A stretch of 64,000 nucleotides of DNA, from contig NC_135505.1 in NCBI RefSeq assembly GCF_052857255.1, forward strand, positions 45,772,520-45,836,519, given 5' to 3'. Under the pieces are notes generated by a model. That model saw nothing but the letters and a program-made list of their open reading frames with translations, was not told the origin of the DNA and searched no databases. Made by a program: the position numbers and the translations under genes. Source of the stretch: Amblyomma americanum (taxonomy: Eukaryota; Arthropoda; Arachnida; Ixodida; Ixodidae). Below, one piece after another: positions 55,389 through 64,000 of this stretch; the first letter of the stretch is position 1; the number at the start of each line of letters is the position of its first letter.

Positions 55389-56590
55389 GAACTCCTGCAG
55401 CGCAGATGTTCCTCAGAATTTATGATGAGGAGCTTGTGCTGGAACCGTCTGCAGCTACCAGTGACACTGAGCGGGACCACACAGAGCAGACGGATGGTGG
55501 CCAGCAGCAGCAGCAGAGCCAAGTCATTTCAGGGCAACAGCGTCCTCCCTCAGCACCTCCGTCTGTCGACCGGCGCCAGCCTGCAGCTAGGCAACAGATT
55601 CTGCCGGCCATGGCTAAAGGCAAGTCTTTTAGGAATGTGTGTTTACCACATGTTTATTTACACACAAAGCGGAATGGTGTTCAGGAGAGCATTATAAGTG
55701 TACACGGGTAAATGTTGACATGAGTAGGGTTTGGGCAGCTTTGTCCGTTGATTTGTGGAAGTCGAACTAGAGCCGTCTTCATTTAACCCTACAGTACAAA
55801 TTATCGTTCATGGCTATATGGAAACTATGAGTATGTATTGACACTCATTCCTGACACTTTTAAAACATATGCATAAAAACCACAAATATTAACAGTAAGA
55901 ACCTCGCCTGAGTAGGAAGACAGAATGCAGAAATCAAAACACATTTTGCATGGCGCAGCAGCTCATGACCCAAGTGTTTTTTTATCACATGAATGCTTAA
56001 CAGAATTGGAAACATTCCCATCTCTTTCATGAATAGATCTAGAAATGTCGAATAAATGCACAGGAACAAAATTTGTTTATCAAGGTACGTCAGGCACGGA
56101 AACACTAACCTAAAAGGTAGGTGTCACACAAATACATGTTTGCAAACCATACAATACTTAATCAGTTGAATATGAACTTTATCACAGGAGCTTTATCACA
56201 GGATCTGTGCTTGTCCTACGGCATTATAATACTACACAGCAGCCGTACAGTGCATGAACTCAATTGAACTGACGGCCGAAATTGCTTTGTTTGTCTACCT
56301 TTGCAGGAATTCGAGGACTACAAAGCATGGGCCTCCAGCTTGTGACAATGAGGGAGACTCATGAATATGAACTTCGAAACAAGGAGCTGGAAATTGAAAG
56401 GAGGAAAGTGGAGAACGAGGAGCGCCGCCTTGCTTTAGAGGAACGCAAGCTGGAGCTCGAAGAAAAAAAACTCCAATTGGAAGCATCCTCCCGGGAAGAA
56501 AACCAACAGAAATTCATTGAGCATCTACAAAAAATGTTTGATGATCACGACAAAAAACTGCTCAGTATACTGAATGCACAACAGCGATAA
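55389..56590 (+). CDS. Harbinger accessory (Myb-partner-type) protein, C-terminal exons
   Basis: Two exons join in phase: 55389-55619 (acceptor ATAAACAG) and 56307-56590 (acceptor TTTGCAG), across an intron with a GC donor (AAAG|GCAAGT). The first encodes an acidic, glutamine-rich stretch (MFLRIYDEELVLEPSAATSD, then GGQQQQQSQ); the second a long charged coiled coil (RNKELEIERRKVENEERRLA, EERKLELEEKKLQLEAS) ending FIEHLQKMFDDHDKKLLSIL. PIF/Harbinger elements encode, besides the transposase, a trihelix/Myb-like partner with such a C-terminal coiled coil that carries the transposase to the nucleus and to DNA. The N-terminal DNA-binding domain would be upstream and is not found. It is convergent with the transposase gene. 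No stop codon interrupts these exons. Confidence 0.6.
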
Positions 56591-56643
56591 CATCTTGAAG
56601 TAACATGGTAGATTGGGCCAGTTGGTTGCTATTCATAATGCAA

Positions 56644-56793
56644 ACAAATTCGCAGCATAAATAAGACGCACACGGAAGACGAGGAACACACAAGACAGGA
56701 CTGTGCTGCAGCTGCAGACAGGACTGTGCAGCACAGTCCTGTCTTGTGTGTTCCTTGTCTTCTGTGTGCGTCTTGTTTATGCTGCGAATTTGT
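56644..56793. repeat. Hairpin: 66-bp inverted arms, 18-bp loop
   Basis: 56644-56709 and 56728-56793 are reverse complements with three mismatches. The arms start ACAAATTCGCAGCATAAA and end GGACTGTGCTGC. The loop (56710-56727) repeats part of the arm (CAGACAGGACTGT). It sits between the 3' ends of the two convergent Harbinger genes. Confidence 0.95.
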
Positions 56794-56902
56794 CTGCATT
56801 ATCGATAATATAAATAACCAAATGTCATTTTGATTCATCATTACCCTTTTACAGTCATGAAATAAACTCTTCGCTTTCGCAGCTGCGTGGTTTTATGAAG
56901 CA

Positions 56903-58163
56903 CTATCGAGGGGCAAGGTAACCCTCTAGAGGTGGTGGCTCAAGGCAAAAATACTGAGAAACTTGGGCGCTGTACAAGCAGGTATGGCAGTTCGCAAGAA
57001 GTGCACTTGCTTTGTATATGCGTGGCAGGTTCTGGAGGTAAAGCTTCTGATTTTTTTTGAAGTCTACAAAGGCAAAAAGTCTCGCAATTTTACCGAAGCC
57101 CCATTCCACTGCCTGCCTCACGCTGCTCATAGCTTTGTTGAATGCTTGCTGCTCAGGGGTCAAGGAACCACCGCCATAGGGCTAAAGCAGAAGGGGCCGC
57201 AAAGGGTAGGCAGGGTCCCCGTAGATGACGTAGTTGCGCCCCTGAACAAGCTTTTCCAACTTTGCATATGCTTTGCTGTTACCGAAGTTACCTGGAAGAA
57301 GGAAAATAAATTGTATAATGACACGACGTTCAACCTTGCCTGTTTCCAAGCACCAGGCATAGTGAAGAATGAATGATAAACAACGCTTTGTTGAGGCGGC
57401 TGTGCTTGCCAGTTACTTACCAGCATCATGTTTGCTTCCGGGATACGATCCGTCTAACTGACAGATAATCCCATTTGGGCACATTACTGACTGGTATTTC
57501 AGGGCGTGGACGCGTTTGTGGCCGCTAAAATAAACTTCTTGGTTCCTAGATGGTCGGCATATCGGTCGCGCCATGCCGTCTATGAACGCCCAGCAGTTTT
57601 TAAGCGGGGCTCCTTTTTTGTGAACTGCGTGAAAAAAAGAACGAAAATGTGAGAAATATTGACTCGCAAAACTGTAATCCTATTAACGGCTTACCTGAGA
57701 GAACGTTTCCAGCGAGTCCAGTTTCAGCCAGGCATGGTTGTTTAGGTGATCCAACAAATGAAAAGAAACGCGTTTCAATGTCCCCGAGAACTATGTTGGT
57801 CACAGACGATAGGGTAGAGCTGTGTCGCCTGAAAAGGTCTTCCAGATCGCAGAGCCGGTTCGGGTACGCAAGCCGTCGCAGGGTTATGCACAGGGCCTCG
57901 TCCCCGGGAACTGCCACCCTCTGTGGAGTTACCACCGCTTCAGGTATTTGTAAGGCCCTCTGCAGCCTGTGCAAGTCATGCTTCTCGAATCGAAAATGCG
58001 TCCTGAACACACCACTGTCGATGTCGTCAATGTTCAAAAGCCCGCGCACAGAAAGTGGGTCACGTCGCGTCTCACCAAAGACTTCAAGACACAGCAAGTC
58101 TTCTATCTCTGACCACTTTAGCTGTGACAAGTGTAGCGGGTCTTGGAGTATGCTCTTCGGCAT
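56903..58163 (-). pseudogene. PIF/Harbinger transposase (HARBI1-like), three exons, one nonsense codon
   Basis: Minus-strand exons 58163-57695, 57624-57421 and 57291-56903 join in phase, with GTAAG donors and AG acceptors. Exon 1 holds the N-terminal region (FRFEKHDLHRLQRALQIPE, LCITLRRLAYPNRLCDLEDL). Exon 2 carries the first catalytic D (CWAFIDGMARPICRP) and the second (QLDGSYPGSKHDA). Exon 3 carries GRNYVIYGDPAYPLRPLLL, a TAG stop (57182-57184), PYGGGSLTPEQQ, and the catalytic E in SSVRQAVEWGFGKI. The total would be about 353 residues, normal for the family. The single stop lies between the second and third catalytic residues, so the protein is inactive unless the stop is read through or is a sequencing error. 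TIRs and the 3-bp target duplication of the element were not found. Confidence 0.9.
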
Positions 58164-58383
58164 CTCTAGACCTTACCACATTGCTGTGGCGGAGGCAAAA
58201 TGCGGTCGTGACTCGCGAACTCGTGCTAATCTACACACAGCGCACCAAAAAACAGCTTGTGGCGTGGGGCTTCGGCTTGACTTGACCGTCACAGTGCCAA
58301 GCATTTTTTTGTCTACCACGACATACTTTAAATTGGATTGTAAGGTCCACAAATGTTTAAATATATATTATAAACACAAATAA

Positions 58384-58616
58384 CGCCTTTATTTAGCAAT
58401 TTTAGTACAGCAACAGCAAGCGCGATTCATATTCGCTTCGGCATAACTCTGATTTTCACCAATAGGTGGGGCTGCGCAGTGCTCCGCTGTACTACGCTCA
58501 TTCGGGCGTTTTAGACGCTGCGCTAAAACTCTTTACTCGCGCTACGCTCCGCTGGTGCTCCGCTGGGGTACCAGCGGAGCGGAACGCAAATACGCTCAGC
58601 TAAAAGTCTCTAGTGA
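58384..58616. other. Intergenic DNA with short inverted repeats
   Basis: Repeats of GCTCCGCTGG, including GCTCCGCTGG-GGTA-CCAGCGGAGC at 58557-58580. Possibly the terminus of a small DNA transposon. No gene. Confidence 0.5.
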
Positions 58617-58712
58617 ACCCGCCGCAGTGGCTCAGTGGTTAGGGTGCTGGACTACTGATCCGGAGTTCCCGGGTTCTAACCCGACCACGGCTGTTGCGTT
58701 TATGAAGCGAAA
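58617..58712 (+). mobile_element. SINE family B, 5' portion
   Basis: CCCGCCGCAGTGGCTCAGTGG (A box) and CGGGTTCTAACCCG (B box with one change), ending after GCGTTTATGAAGCG. The rest of the SINE is missing. Confidence 0.8.
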
Positions 58713-58785
58713 AGCTTCACTACGCGGGTCAGAGCCGAGCTTCGCGTGAGCCGAACTGCTGAGTTATGCGCATGCGCGAAAACGA

Positions 58786-59459
58786 GTGACGTCACGCGCC
58801 GCGCAAATGGTCGGTCCTCGCCGCTGTCGTAGCCGTCGCCGCCACCGATTCCGTCGCCTGACCTTTCGGCGTAGCCGCGCGCTACTGCACATGTGCGTGA
58901 TGCGCATGCGCAAGGAGGCTATACATCTATACGTCCTGGATACAGCGTACGCTCGGTTTAAAGCGCTGCAAACAAAGCCCACCACGGTTCTAACAATTGC
59001 CTTACTTAACGTTAGGCCGTTACTTTGCCATATGGCTGACGTTTGTAGTGACTCGCTCCTGCCAAGTGCCGATGTTGTCCTCTTTACAGAGGTTGGCGCT
59101 GCGACGGGATCACAAACTGTCTCAATCCCCAACTTTAGCATGGTTGCTTACGCCAGTCGTGTTAACCCTACCAAAACTTCCGGCGTGTGTATCTATGTGC
59201 AGAACGGGATTAAGGCCACCCAACTGCCGACCGTCGCTGAAACGAGCGGTGAATCGTGTGCTGTTCATTGAAAGAAACTGGCATAGTTGTGCAGGCGGCA
59301 TACATGTCGTCTGACAATACGGTAAACGGCGTCGTGCGTGTTGGGGCTACTGCGATACCGAGCCAAGTGAATGGTGAACATTGTGTTGTCGCGGCTGACT
59401 TTAACCGTTCCTCAAGCTGCCATGACGTGCCCCTCAAAGATTCCTTTACCTTGGACTAG
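58786..59459 (+). pseudogene. Endonuclease (EEP) domain remnant, Helentron- or LINE-derived
   Basis: A frame to 59271 reads TVLTIALLNVRPLLCHMADV, then SADVVLFTEVG (E of the catalytic 'TET' block), FSMVAYASR and GVCIYVQNGI, the N-terminal half of an AP-type endonuclease. After a frame change 59256-59459 gives QVNGEHCVVAADFNRSS, where DFN corresponds to the catalytic D-x-N block. The 'ALLNVRSL..H..D' start is typical of the endonuclease fused to Helentron helicases, but LINE endonucleases start similarly. There is no helicase or RT nearby. Truncated and frameshifted. Confidence 0.6.
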
Positions 59460-59537
59460 GTCAGCTCTCCCACTGAACAGACAGCTGGATGGGGGATCAC
59501 TACAGACCTTGCATACCAAATATAAACTGTGCATTCT

Positions 59538-59668
59538 ACGTACTCTTCTTTCCCTCCCTCCCTTATCCCTTCCCATACGGCGCAGTTCAGGTGTCCAACG
59601 ATATATGAGACAGATACTGCGCCATTTCCTTTCCCCCAAAAAACCAATTATTATTATTATTATTATTG
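59538..59668 (+). mobile_element. SINE family B, 3' portion with (ATT)n tail
   Basis: It contains TTCCCTCCCTCCCTTATCCC, GGTGTCCAACGATATATGAG and CTGCGCCATTTCCTTTCCCC, then (ATT)n at 59647-59668, as at the end of the full copy 60263-60572. Confidence 0.85.
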
Positions 59669-59767
59669 CATACTCTGTAACAAACATAGAGACAGCCGCT
59701 TGCTACTACCCGGATCACCGGACTGTCTTTATGGCTTTAGAGAAACTGCAAGACTATGTGTCCAACA

Positions 59768-59966
59768 ATAATAAAAAAGAAGTTTAATACTGTCGCTTCT
59801 GTGGTTAACTCGTAAACATATGCCATTGAGTAACCAAGTCTACGGCTATAGATAAACCATGTATACAATACCAGCTAAGCTACGAAGCATAACCATGACG
59901 TCAATCTAAGCATAACAGAAGCTTTTCGCTTGTATATGCAGGCTTAACCAGAGCTAAGCCATTGCC
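59768..59966. other. No gene seen
   Basis: Short AT-rich stretch between SINE pieces. Confidence 0.5.
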
Positions 59967-60205
59967 TAATTTTTATGGAGAAAAAACGCTATGGCGCCCA
60001 AGAGCTGTGCGAAGTCAGTGCACGTTAAAGATCGCCAGGTGGTCGAAATTATAACGGAGCCCTCCACAACGGCACCTCTTTCTTCCTTTCTTCTTTCACT
60101 CCCTCCTCTATCCCTTCCCTTACGGCGCGGTTCATGTGTCCAACGATATATGAGACAGATACTGCGCCATTTCCTTTCCCCAAAACCCAATTATTATTAT
60201 CATTG
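59967..60205 (+). mobile_element. SINE family B, 5'-truncated
   Basis: It enters at TTTTTATGGAGAAAAAACGC, lacks the tRNA-like head, and continues through GTCAGTGCACGTTAAAGATC to a TTATTATTATCATTG tail. Confidence 0.88.
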
Positions 60206-60262
60206 AGACAGTGGAAAGGCCTGTGCACTTTTCTTCATTCTTCCTTCAGTCCCAAAAACAAC

Positions 60263-60572
60263 CCCGCCGCTGTGGCTCAGTGGTTAGGGCGCTCGACTAC
60301 TGATCCGGAGTTCCCGGGTTCGAACCCGACCGCGGCGGCTGCGTTTTTATGGAGGAAAAACGCTAAGGCGCCCGTGTGCTGTGCGATATCAGTGCACGTT
60401 AAAGATCCCCAGGTGGTCGAAATTATTCCGGAGCCCTCCACTACGGCACCTCTTCTTCCTTTCTTCTTTCACTCCCTCCTTTATCCCTTCCCTTACGGCG
60501 CGGTTCAGGTGTCCAACGATATATGAGACAGATACTGCGCCATTTCCTTTCCCCCAAAAAACCAATTATTAT
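60263..60572 (+). mobile_element. SINE family B, full length, perfect 12-bp target duplication
   Basis: A 310-bp element flanked by CCCAAAAACAAC at 60251-60262 and 60573-60584. A box TGGCTCAGTGG, B box GGTTCGAACCC, a conserved body (GCACGTTAAAGATCCCCAGG; GGTGTCCAACGATATATGAG) and a CCAATTATTAT end. The tRNA-like head is followed by a CT-rich segment and a 3' part presumably recognised by a partner LINE. This is the reference copy for the other family-B pieces in the window. Confidence 0.95.
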
Positions 60573-60636
60573 CCCAAAAACAACACATCTTTAACATGTA
60601 CTAACATCGCAAAACCTACTGGCAAAAAAAAAACAA

Positions 60637-60870
60637 AATGAAAATTGGTTTTTGGAAGAAGGAAACGGCGCAGTACCTGTCTCACATCTCGGTGAACACC
60701 TGAACCACGCCTTAAGAGAAGGCATAATGTAGAAAACGAGAGGAGTAGGTGCCATAGTGGAGGGCGCCCTGAGTAGTTTCAACCACCTGGAATCTTCAAC
60801 GTGCATATCTATCGCACAGTACACTGGCGCCTTTTGCGTTTTGCCTGAATCGAAACGCGGCCATTTTTAG
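60637..60870 (-). mobile_element. SINE family B, diverged, antisense
   Basis: On the minus strand: GGCCGCGTTTCGATTCAGGC, GCCAGTGTACTGTGCGATAG, ACGTTGAAGATTCCAGGTGG, then CGCCGTTTCCTTCTTCC. It lacks the head with A and B boxes. Confidence 0.75.
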
Positions 60871-60906
60871 GTCTTCGTTTCTTCATTGTGCACCAGCTGC
60901 ACTGCT

Positions 60907-61060
60907 AAGGCGGCGATGGTCTTGTGGTACTGCGCCGATAGGCGGAAGGTGCTTGGTTCAATCCCCAGTACCTCCGGCTACCTACCGGTTTTCTAATCCG
61001 CCTCATTGGGTAAAAGCCACTTGTGGCCCTTCTTACACATCTCGGTGTAGAAAACGGGAC
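60907..61060 (+). mobile_element. tRNA-derived SINE-like sequence, third type
   Basis: TGGTCTTGTGGTACTGCGCC (A-box-like) and TTGGTTCAATCCCC (B box), spaced like a tRNA. Then CCTCCGGCTACCTACCGG and TTGGGTAAAAGCCAC, partly reminiscent of family A but different in the head. No cloverleaf acceptor pairing was found. Confidence 0.5.
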
Positions 61061-61690
61061 GCTGCCATTAAAAGAGCTGTATACTCATCATATTTAGTAT
61101 TTTGAGATAATAGCACAAGCATTTTAACAAAAGCAGATATATTATTTCGCTTAGCTTTTGAGCTGGGTCGCAATGCACGCGCTTAAGAGTTATATGCAGA
61201 AAAATATGAGTAATTTTTCACAGTAGTTTTTTTAGCACCTAATGATTTATGTTGTGTCGACGGTGGTGTAGTTTACTGTTGTTTAAAAGCATTTTGCCTG
61301 CTTTCGAACAGTTGGTTGGTTGTTAGACTCGGGTTGCATTTGCAATCTATTATGCCTTGGATAGTTAATTACCGTTTATAGATGGCTGTACCGCATGCCT
61401 CATATGTGCACTGACCGCCATAGAGCTATTTTCGTGTCGCTGTAAACACTGCTACACTGACGCGCTTTGCGTGCACTTTGCTGCCTCGTAGCTATCACTG
61501 TAGAGAACAGGGAGCTGGAAAAGGAACGTCGAAGAGGACGCATATCGGTAATGAACGGCAATTGCTACTGTGCAGCCAATGCGAGTGTACTTCTACGTCA
61601 GTGGACGGAATTTTTTCCTGCCAATAGAAAGCTGTGCATTGTACATGCATATATGTTATAGTGCGGACTGGTACACTCCTAATATAGCTT
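61061..61690. other. No gene seen
   Basis: AT-rich DNA; the 64-codon frame at 61467-61661 is not recognisable. Confidence 0.5.
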
Positions 61691-61694
61691 TAGC

Positions 61695-61985
61695 AGTGCG
61701 AGACCCCAACAGTGGTGGTTCAGTGATTAGAACGCTCGGCTGCTTATCTAGCGACTAGGATTCACTACCCGCCATGGCGGTTACGTTTCGACGGGGCTGA
61801 AACGTGAAGGACGCTTGTGGGGTGTACATGTCAGTTGACGTCGTGGTTCACGTTAAGAGCCACAGGTTGCCGAACTTTATCCGTAGTCCCGCTAGAGCGC
61901 CTCTTTCTTCCAACCTTCTTTCACTCCCTCCATGCAGATCTCTCGCTTCGCTGGGCAGTTTGGGTGTACACCAAAAAGTGAGAAA
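61695..61985 (+). mobile_element. SINE family B, old and diverged
   Basis: AACAGTGGTGGTTCAGTGATTA (head), GGTTACGTTTCGACGG, TTCACGTTAAGAGCCACAGG and CTTCTTTCACTCCCTCCATG align in order with 60263-60572 at clearly lower identity. Confidence 0.7.
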
Positions 61986-61999
61986 TAGGATAGGAAAGG

Positions 62000-62262
62000 A
62001 AAACAAGAGAAGGGTGGCCAGAGGGCTGCCAGCATAGAGGACTGCAGAAAGGTCTTTATTCTCGGCGGGGCTTCGGCCAGTCGCACGAGTTGTAGCTGAG
62101 TCGCCGGGTCGGAGCTCAGTAGTAAGGCCTCCTATCGGTCTTTCGTCTTTATACCTCGTCCCTCACGGGGGCATGAGGACATTCCCGTAGTATGTGGTCC
62201 AAGGTGGGCCTAAGTTCGCAGTTTGCGCATTTGTTTGAAAATTGCGCTCAGTGCAAGACTGC
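62000..62262 (-). pseudogene. LINE ORF2 C-terminus and 3' UTR
   Basis: On the minus strand, KCANCELRPTLDHILRECPH gives a CxxC...H...C zinc knuckle, followed by APVRDEV and a stop, then about 150 bp of 3' UTR with AATAAAGACC near its end (about 62053). The knuckle layout equals CKHCGERGTLDHIIWEC at 47.07 kb, so this is another I-clade LINE, strongly 5'-truncated. Confidence 0.75.
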
Positions 62263-62311
62263 AGAGGGCCGGGTTCCGAAAGGTGTGTGTTTGTAACCGG
62301 CGCCAGTTGAT

Positions 62312-62600
62312 GGTTTGGTACCTGGTCAAGGAGAAAACCAAATCTCCTCATCGTCGAGATGACTAGTTAGAAAACCAATTATCCACCGAGAGTCATCTCA
62401 TGTCAATGGCTTGGTACCTGGTCATGGAGAAAACCAAATCTCCTAAACGTCAAGATGACTAGTGAGAAAATCAAATCTCCATCGAGAGCCATGTTCAAAT
62501 CGAGATGACTAGCGAAAAAAACCAAAGCGAAAAACCAAATGTCCTCATCGTCGAGATGTCTAGACCCCTGGTCGCAAAGTACAGTGCCAGAAAAAGCGCT
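62312..62600. repeat. Imperfect tandem repeat, period about 96 bp
   Basis: GGTTTGGTACCTGGTCAAGG at 62312 recurs as GGCTTGGTACCTGGTCATGG at 62408, and GAGAAAACCAAATCTCCT and CGTCGAGATGACTAG follow in both. Shorter pieces (GAAAAACCAAATGTCCTC, GTCGAGATGTCTAG) repeat to about 62570. Confidence 0.8.
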
Positions 62601-63512
62601 AAATCTCGCTGAAACCATAAATCAATCGCATACCGAGAACTAGCGTCAGATGTGATTCAAACATCTACCATACGTCAAATGTTCTAAGCTCGATCGTACA
62701 TAAGAGATAGCACATCTGCCTGGTATACAACATTTTAGGACTGCTCAAAGTTTGGTATTGAATATATTTTCATCCATAAAATGATTATTGTGATTGAAGG
62801 AGTGAATTTTATATCAGAAAATATTTGATTTTTTTTTTCAGATATCTTACGCTTCGGATTTCATGGGATAATTCGGCTGTTTCTGTCGGCGACGTCGCCA
62901 TGTGGTCTGCGTAACTGTGCTTACTTCAACCTCTGATGGTGCTGCACACAGCACGTAAGCAGTGGTGAGAACAATACAAATTGGGCTTTAGCGAAGACAC
63001 TTCTGCCTACAGTTTAGCAACCAAGGTTTCCTTTAAGGACAGTCCTCAAAAAGCACGATTTATGAATCGCGCACTGTAAGAGATGACTAGCGCCATGATA
63101 ACACGCATAGGTAGCGCTGGCGAACGCGGGAGCTCTTCGGATTACGCGTGGTGACCGGGACGTGACGGACGGACGACTGCGACAGCGCCGTGACTATGGC
63201 AAATCGATGAGTTCTCTCCTGTAATGTTTTGAGAGCTGAGATTTAGGCTAGTTTTAGATCTAGGCTATTTAGGGGAAGTGCTCGCGATAGAGCAGGTCAG
63301 TGACCTAACGGCCGGGCCTTTTCCGGCCGGCAGCTATAGATTTGCAGGGCTCATTTGTGAGTTAACTGGTTTAGACAGGTAGTTAGTATTCCTTTCTAGG
63401 AGATTGGCTTTTGCGGTAGGCAGACATTTATTTGAGCCCGCGGTTGCAAGTGGCTTTTTTTCTTCTTTCTTTTCTAGCATTTTGTGGTAGTAATAATAGA
63501 GTGCTGCTAAGA
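62601..63512. other. No gene; right part likely LINE 5' UTR
   Basis: Nothing coding. The last about 400 bp are GC-richer, with CGGCCGGGCCTTTTCCGGCC, and lead without stop signals into the ORF1 start at 63513; I infer a LINE 5' UTR. Confidence 0.4.
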
Positions 63513-64000
63513 TGTTCAAGCAACTGAAGGTTAAATGCAAGGAGTGTGAGGCGTCGGTGAATTTCAAAGAGATGTGGTTCGAATCTGTAGAGGAGGCCGA
63601 AGGCACGGATTTTATGTGCAAATGTTGCGTAATGAGTGCACGCTTGGACAGGGCTGACGAAGCGAACACCAGCCTAGCGCTACGTATGGATGCCCTAGAA
63701 AAAGAGCTGCAGGTAGAGAGGGCTGAGAAGCGCAAACTCCAGGAGCAGCTTAGTGAATTGTTGGGCACAGAAATGGCTGACACCGCCAAGCGAAGCCACA
63801 TTGGCGGACATTCCAGCGCCAGCCACGTGGATGGAGCCTGCGCTGGCATGGACAGCGATAAGGAATTAGGTCAGGCAGGTTCAGGCAGGAACAGCTACGC
63901 ACACGTGGCAGCTAGGAAGTCTGGAGGAAAGGGAGAGAAGGGGAACAAGCTAACTTCCAGGAATGAGCTCGCAGTCACAGATAAGAGGCGGCATAATAAT
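63513..64000 (+). CDS. LINE ORF1 (zinc finger plus coiled coil), runs off window
   Basis: Open from ATG 63513 to the window end (162 codons and more). It starts MFKQLKVKCKECEASVNF. The C-x-x-C pair (CKEC, residues 9-12) and a second Cys cluster (MCKCC, about residues 35-39) look like a small treble-clef zinc finger. A coiled coil follows (LEKELQVERAEKRKLQEQLS), then a serine/glycine/lysine-rich basic tail (SYAHVAARKSGGKGEKGNK). This is the layout of ORF1 in CR1/RTE-type tick LINEs. No stop or frameshift is seen, so it may belong to a young element whose ORF2 lies beyond the window. Only the family guess is uncertain. Confidence 0.65.

Noticed and set aside
1..64000. CRISPR arrays, bacterial operons or riboswitches
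   Set aside because: None seen; all repeats are eukaryotic transposons, SINEs or simple repeats.

Overview
The window reads as nuclear DNA of an arthropod, most likely an ixodid tick. It is AT/GC-mixed and dense in decayed transposable elements. It holds two tRNA-derived SINE families, I-clade non-LTR retrotransposons with an RNase H domain, RTE-like 3' tails ending in (ATG)/(CAT) triplets, Ty3/Gypsy fragments, a PIF/Harbinger element with introns, and a TTAA-flanked Kolobok-type DNA transposon. There are no bacterial features and no operons. The tick assignment is inference from this mix of families; the sequence contains no species-diagnostic gene.

The dominant structure is a giant inverted duplication. 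Positions 1-17798 are the near-identical reverse complement of 23067-40870 (position 1 pairs with 40870). A 5,268-bp unique spacer (17799-23066) separates the arms. The left arm runs off the start of the window, so the true arm is longer than 17.8 kb. Each arm carries, from the outside in: a Gypsy leader and gag start with a nonsense codon; a complete Kolobok-like transposon with an open 571-codon transposase and matching ends; a LINE ORF1/endonuclease fragment; an antisense LINE ORF2 fragment; a SINE; an RTE-like 3' fragment; about 6 kb without recognisable genes; possible exons of a metallopeptidase-like gene; a 101-bp tandem repeat; and two diverged LTR-like pieces joined tail to tail at the inner edge. 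The arms differ by scattered substitutions and small indels (3 of 571 transposase residues, one frameshift in the right-arm LINE ORF1, a net 6-bp length difference). They are therefore two distinct sequences, either a real young palindrome or two haplotypes joined head to head by the assembler.

The spacer holds the 5' half of an I-clade LINE on the minus strand (ORF1 plus ORF2 endonuclease, cut off at the left junction), an antisense Gypsy LTR/gag fragment, an RTE-like 3' fragment and about 1 kb of unassigned DNA.

Right of the palindrome lie, in order: a nearly full I-clade LINE (41.7-47.4 kb; ORF2 in one frame with six stop codons, ORF1 broken by a SINE with a perfect 12-bp target duplication); a truncated Gypsy gag-protease-RT (47.6-50.5 kb) ending in a 143-bp tandem duplication; a (GTAT)n microsatellite; an antisense Gypsy protease remnant; a SINE-in-SINE mosaic; a two-gene Harbinger element (about 55.4-58.2 kb) with a 66-bp-arm hairpin between its convergent genes; an endonuclease-domain remnant; a SINE-rich stretch (58.6-62 kb); an antisense LINE 3' end; and an intact LINE ORF1 start running off the window end. 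I see no confident complete host gene.
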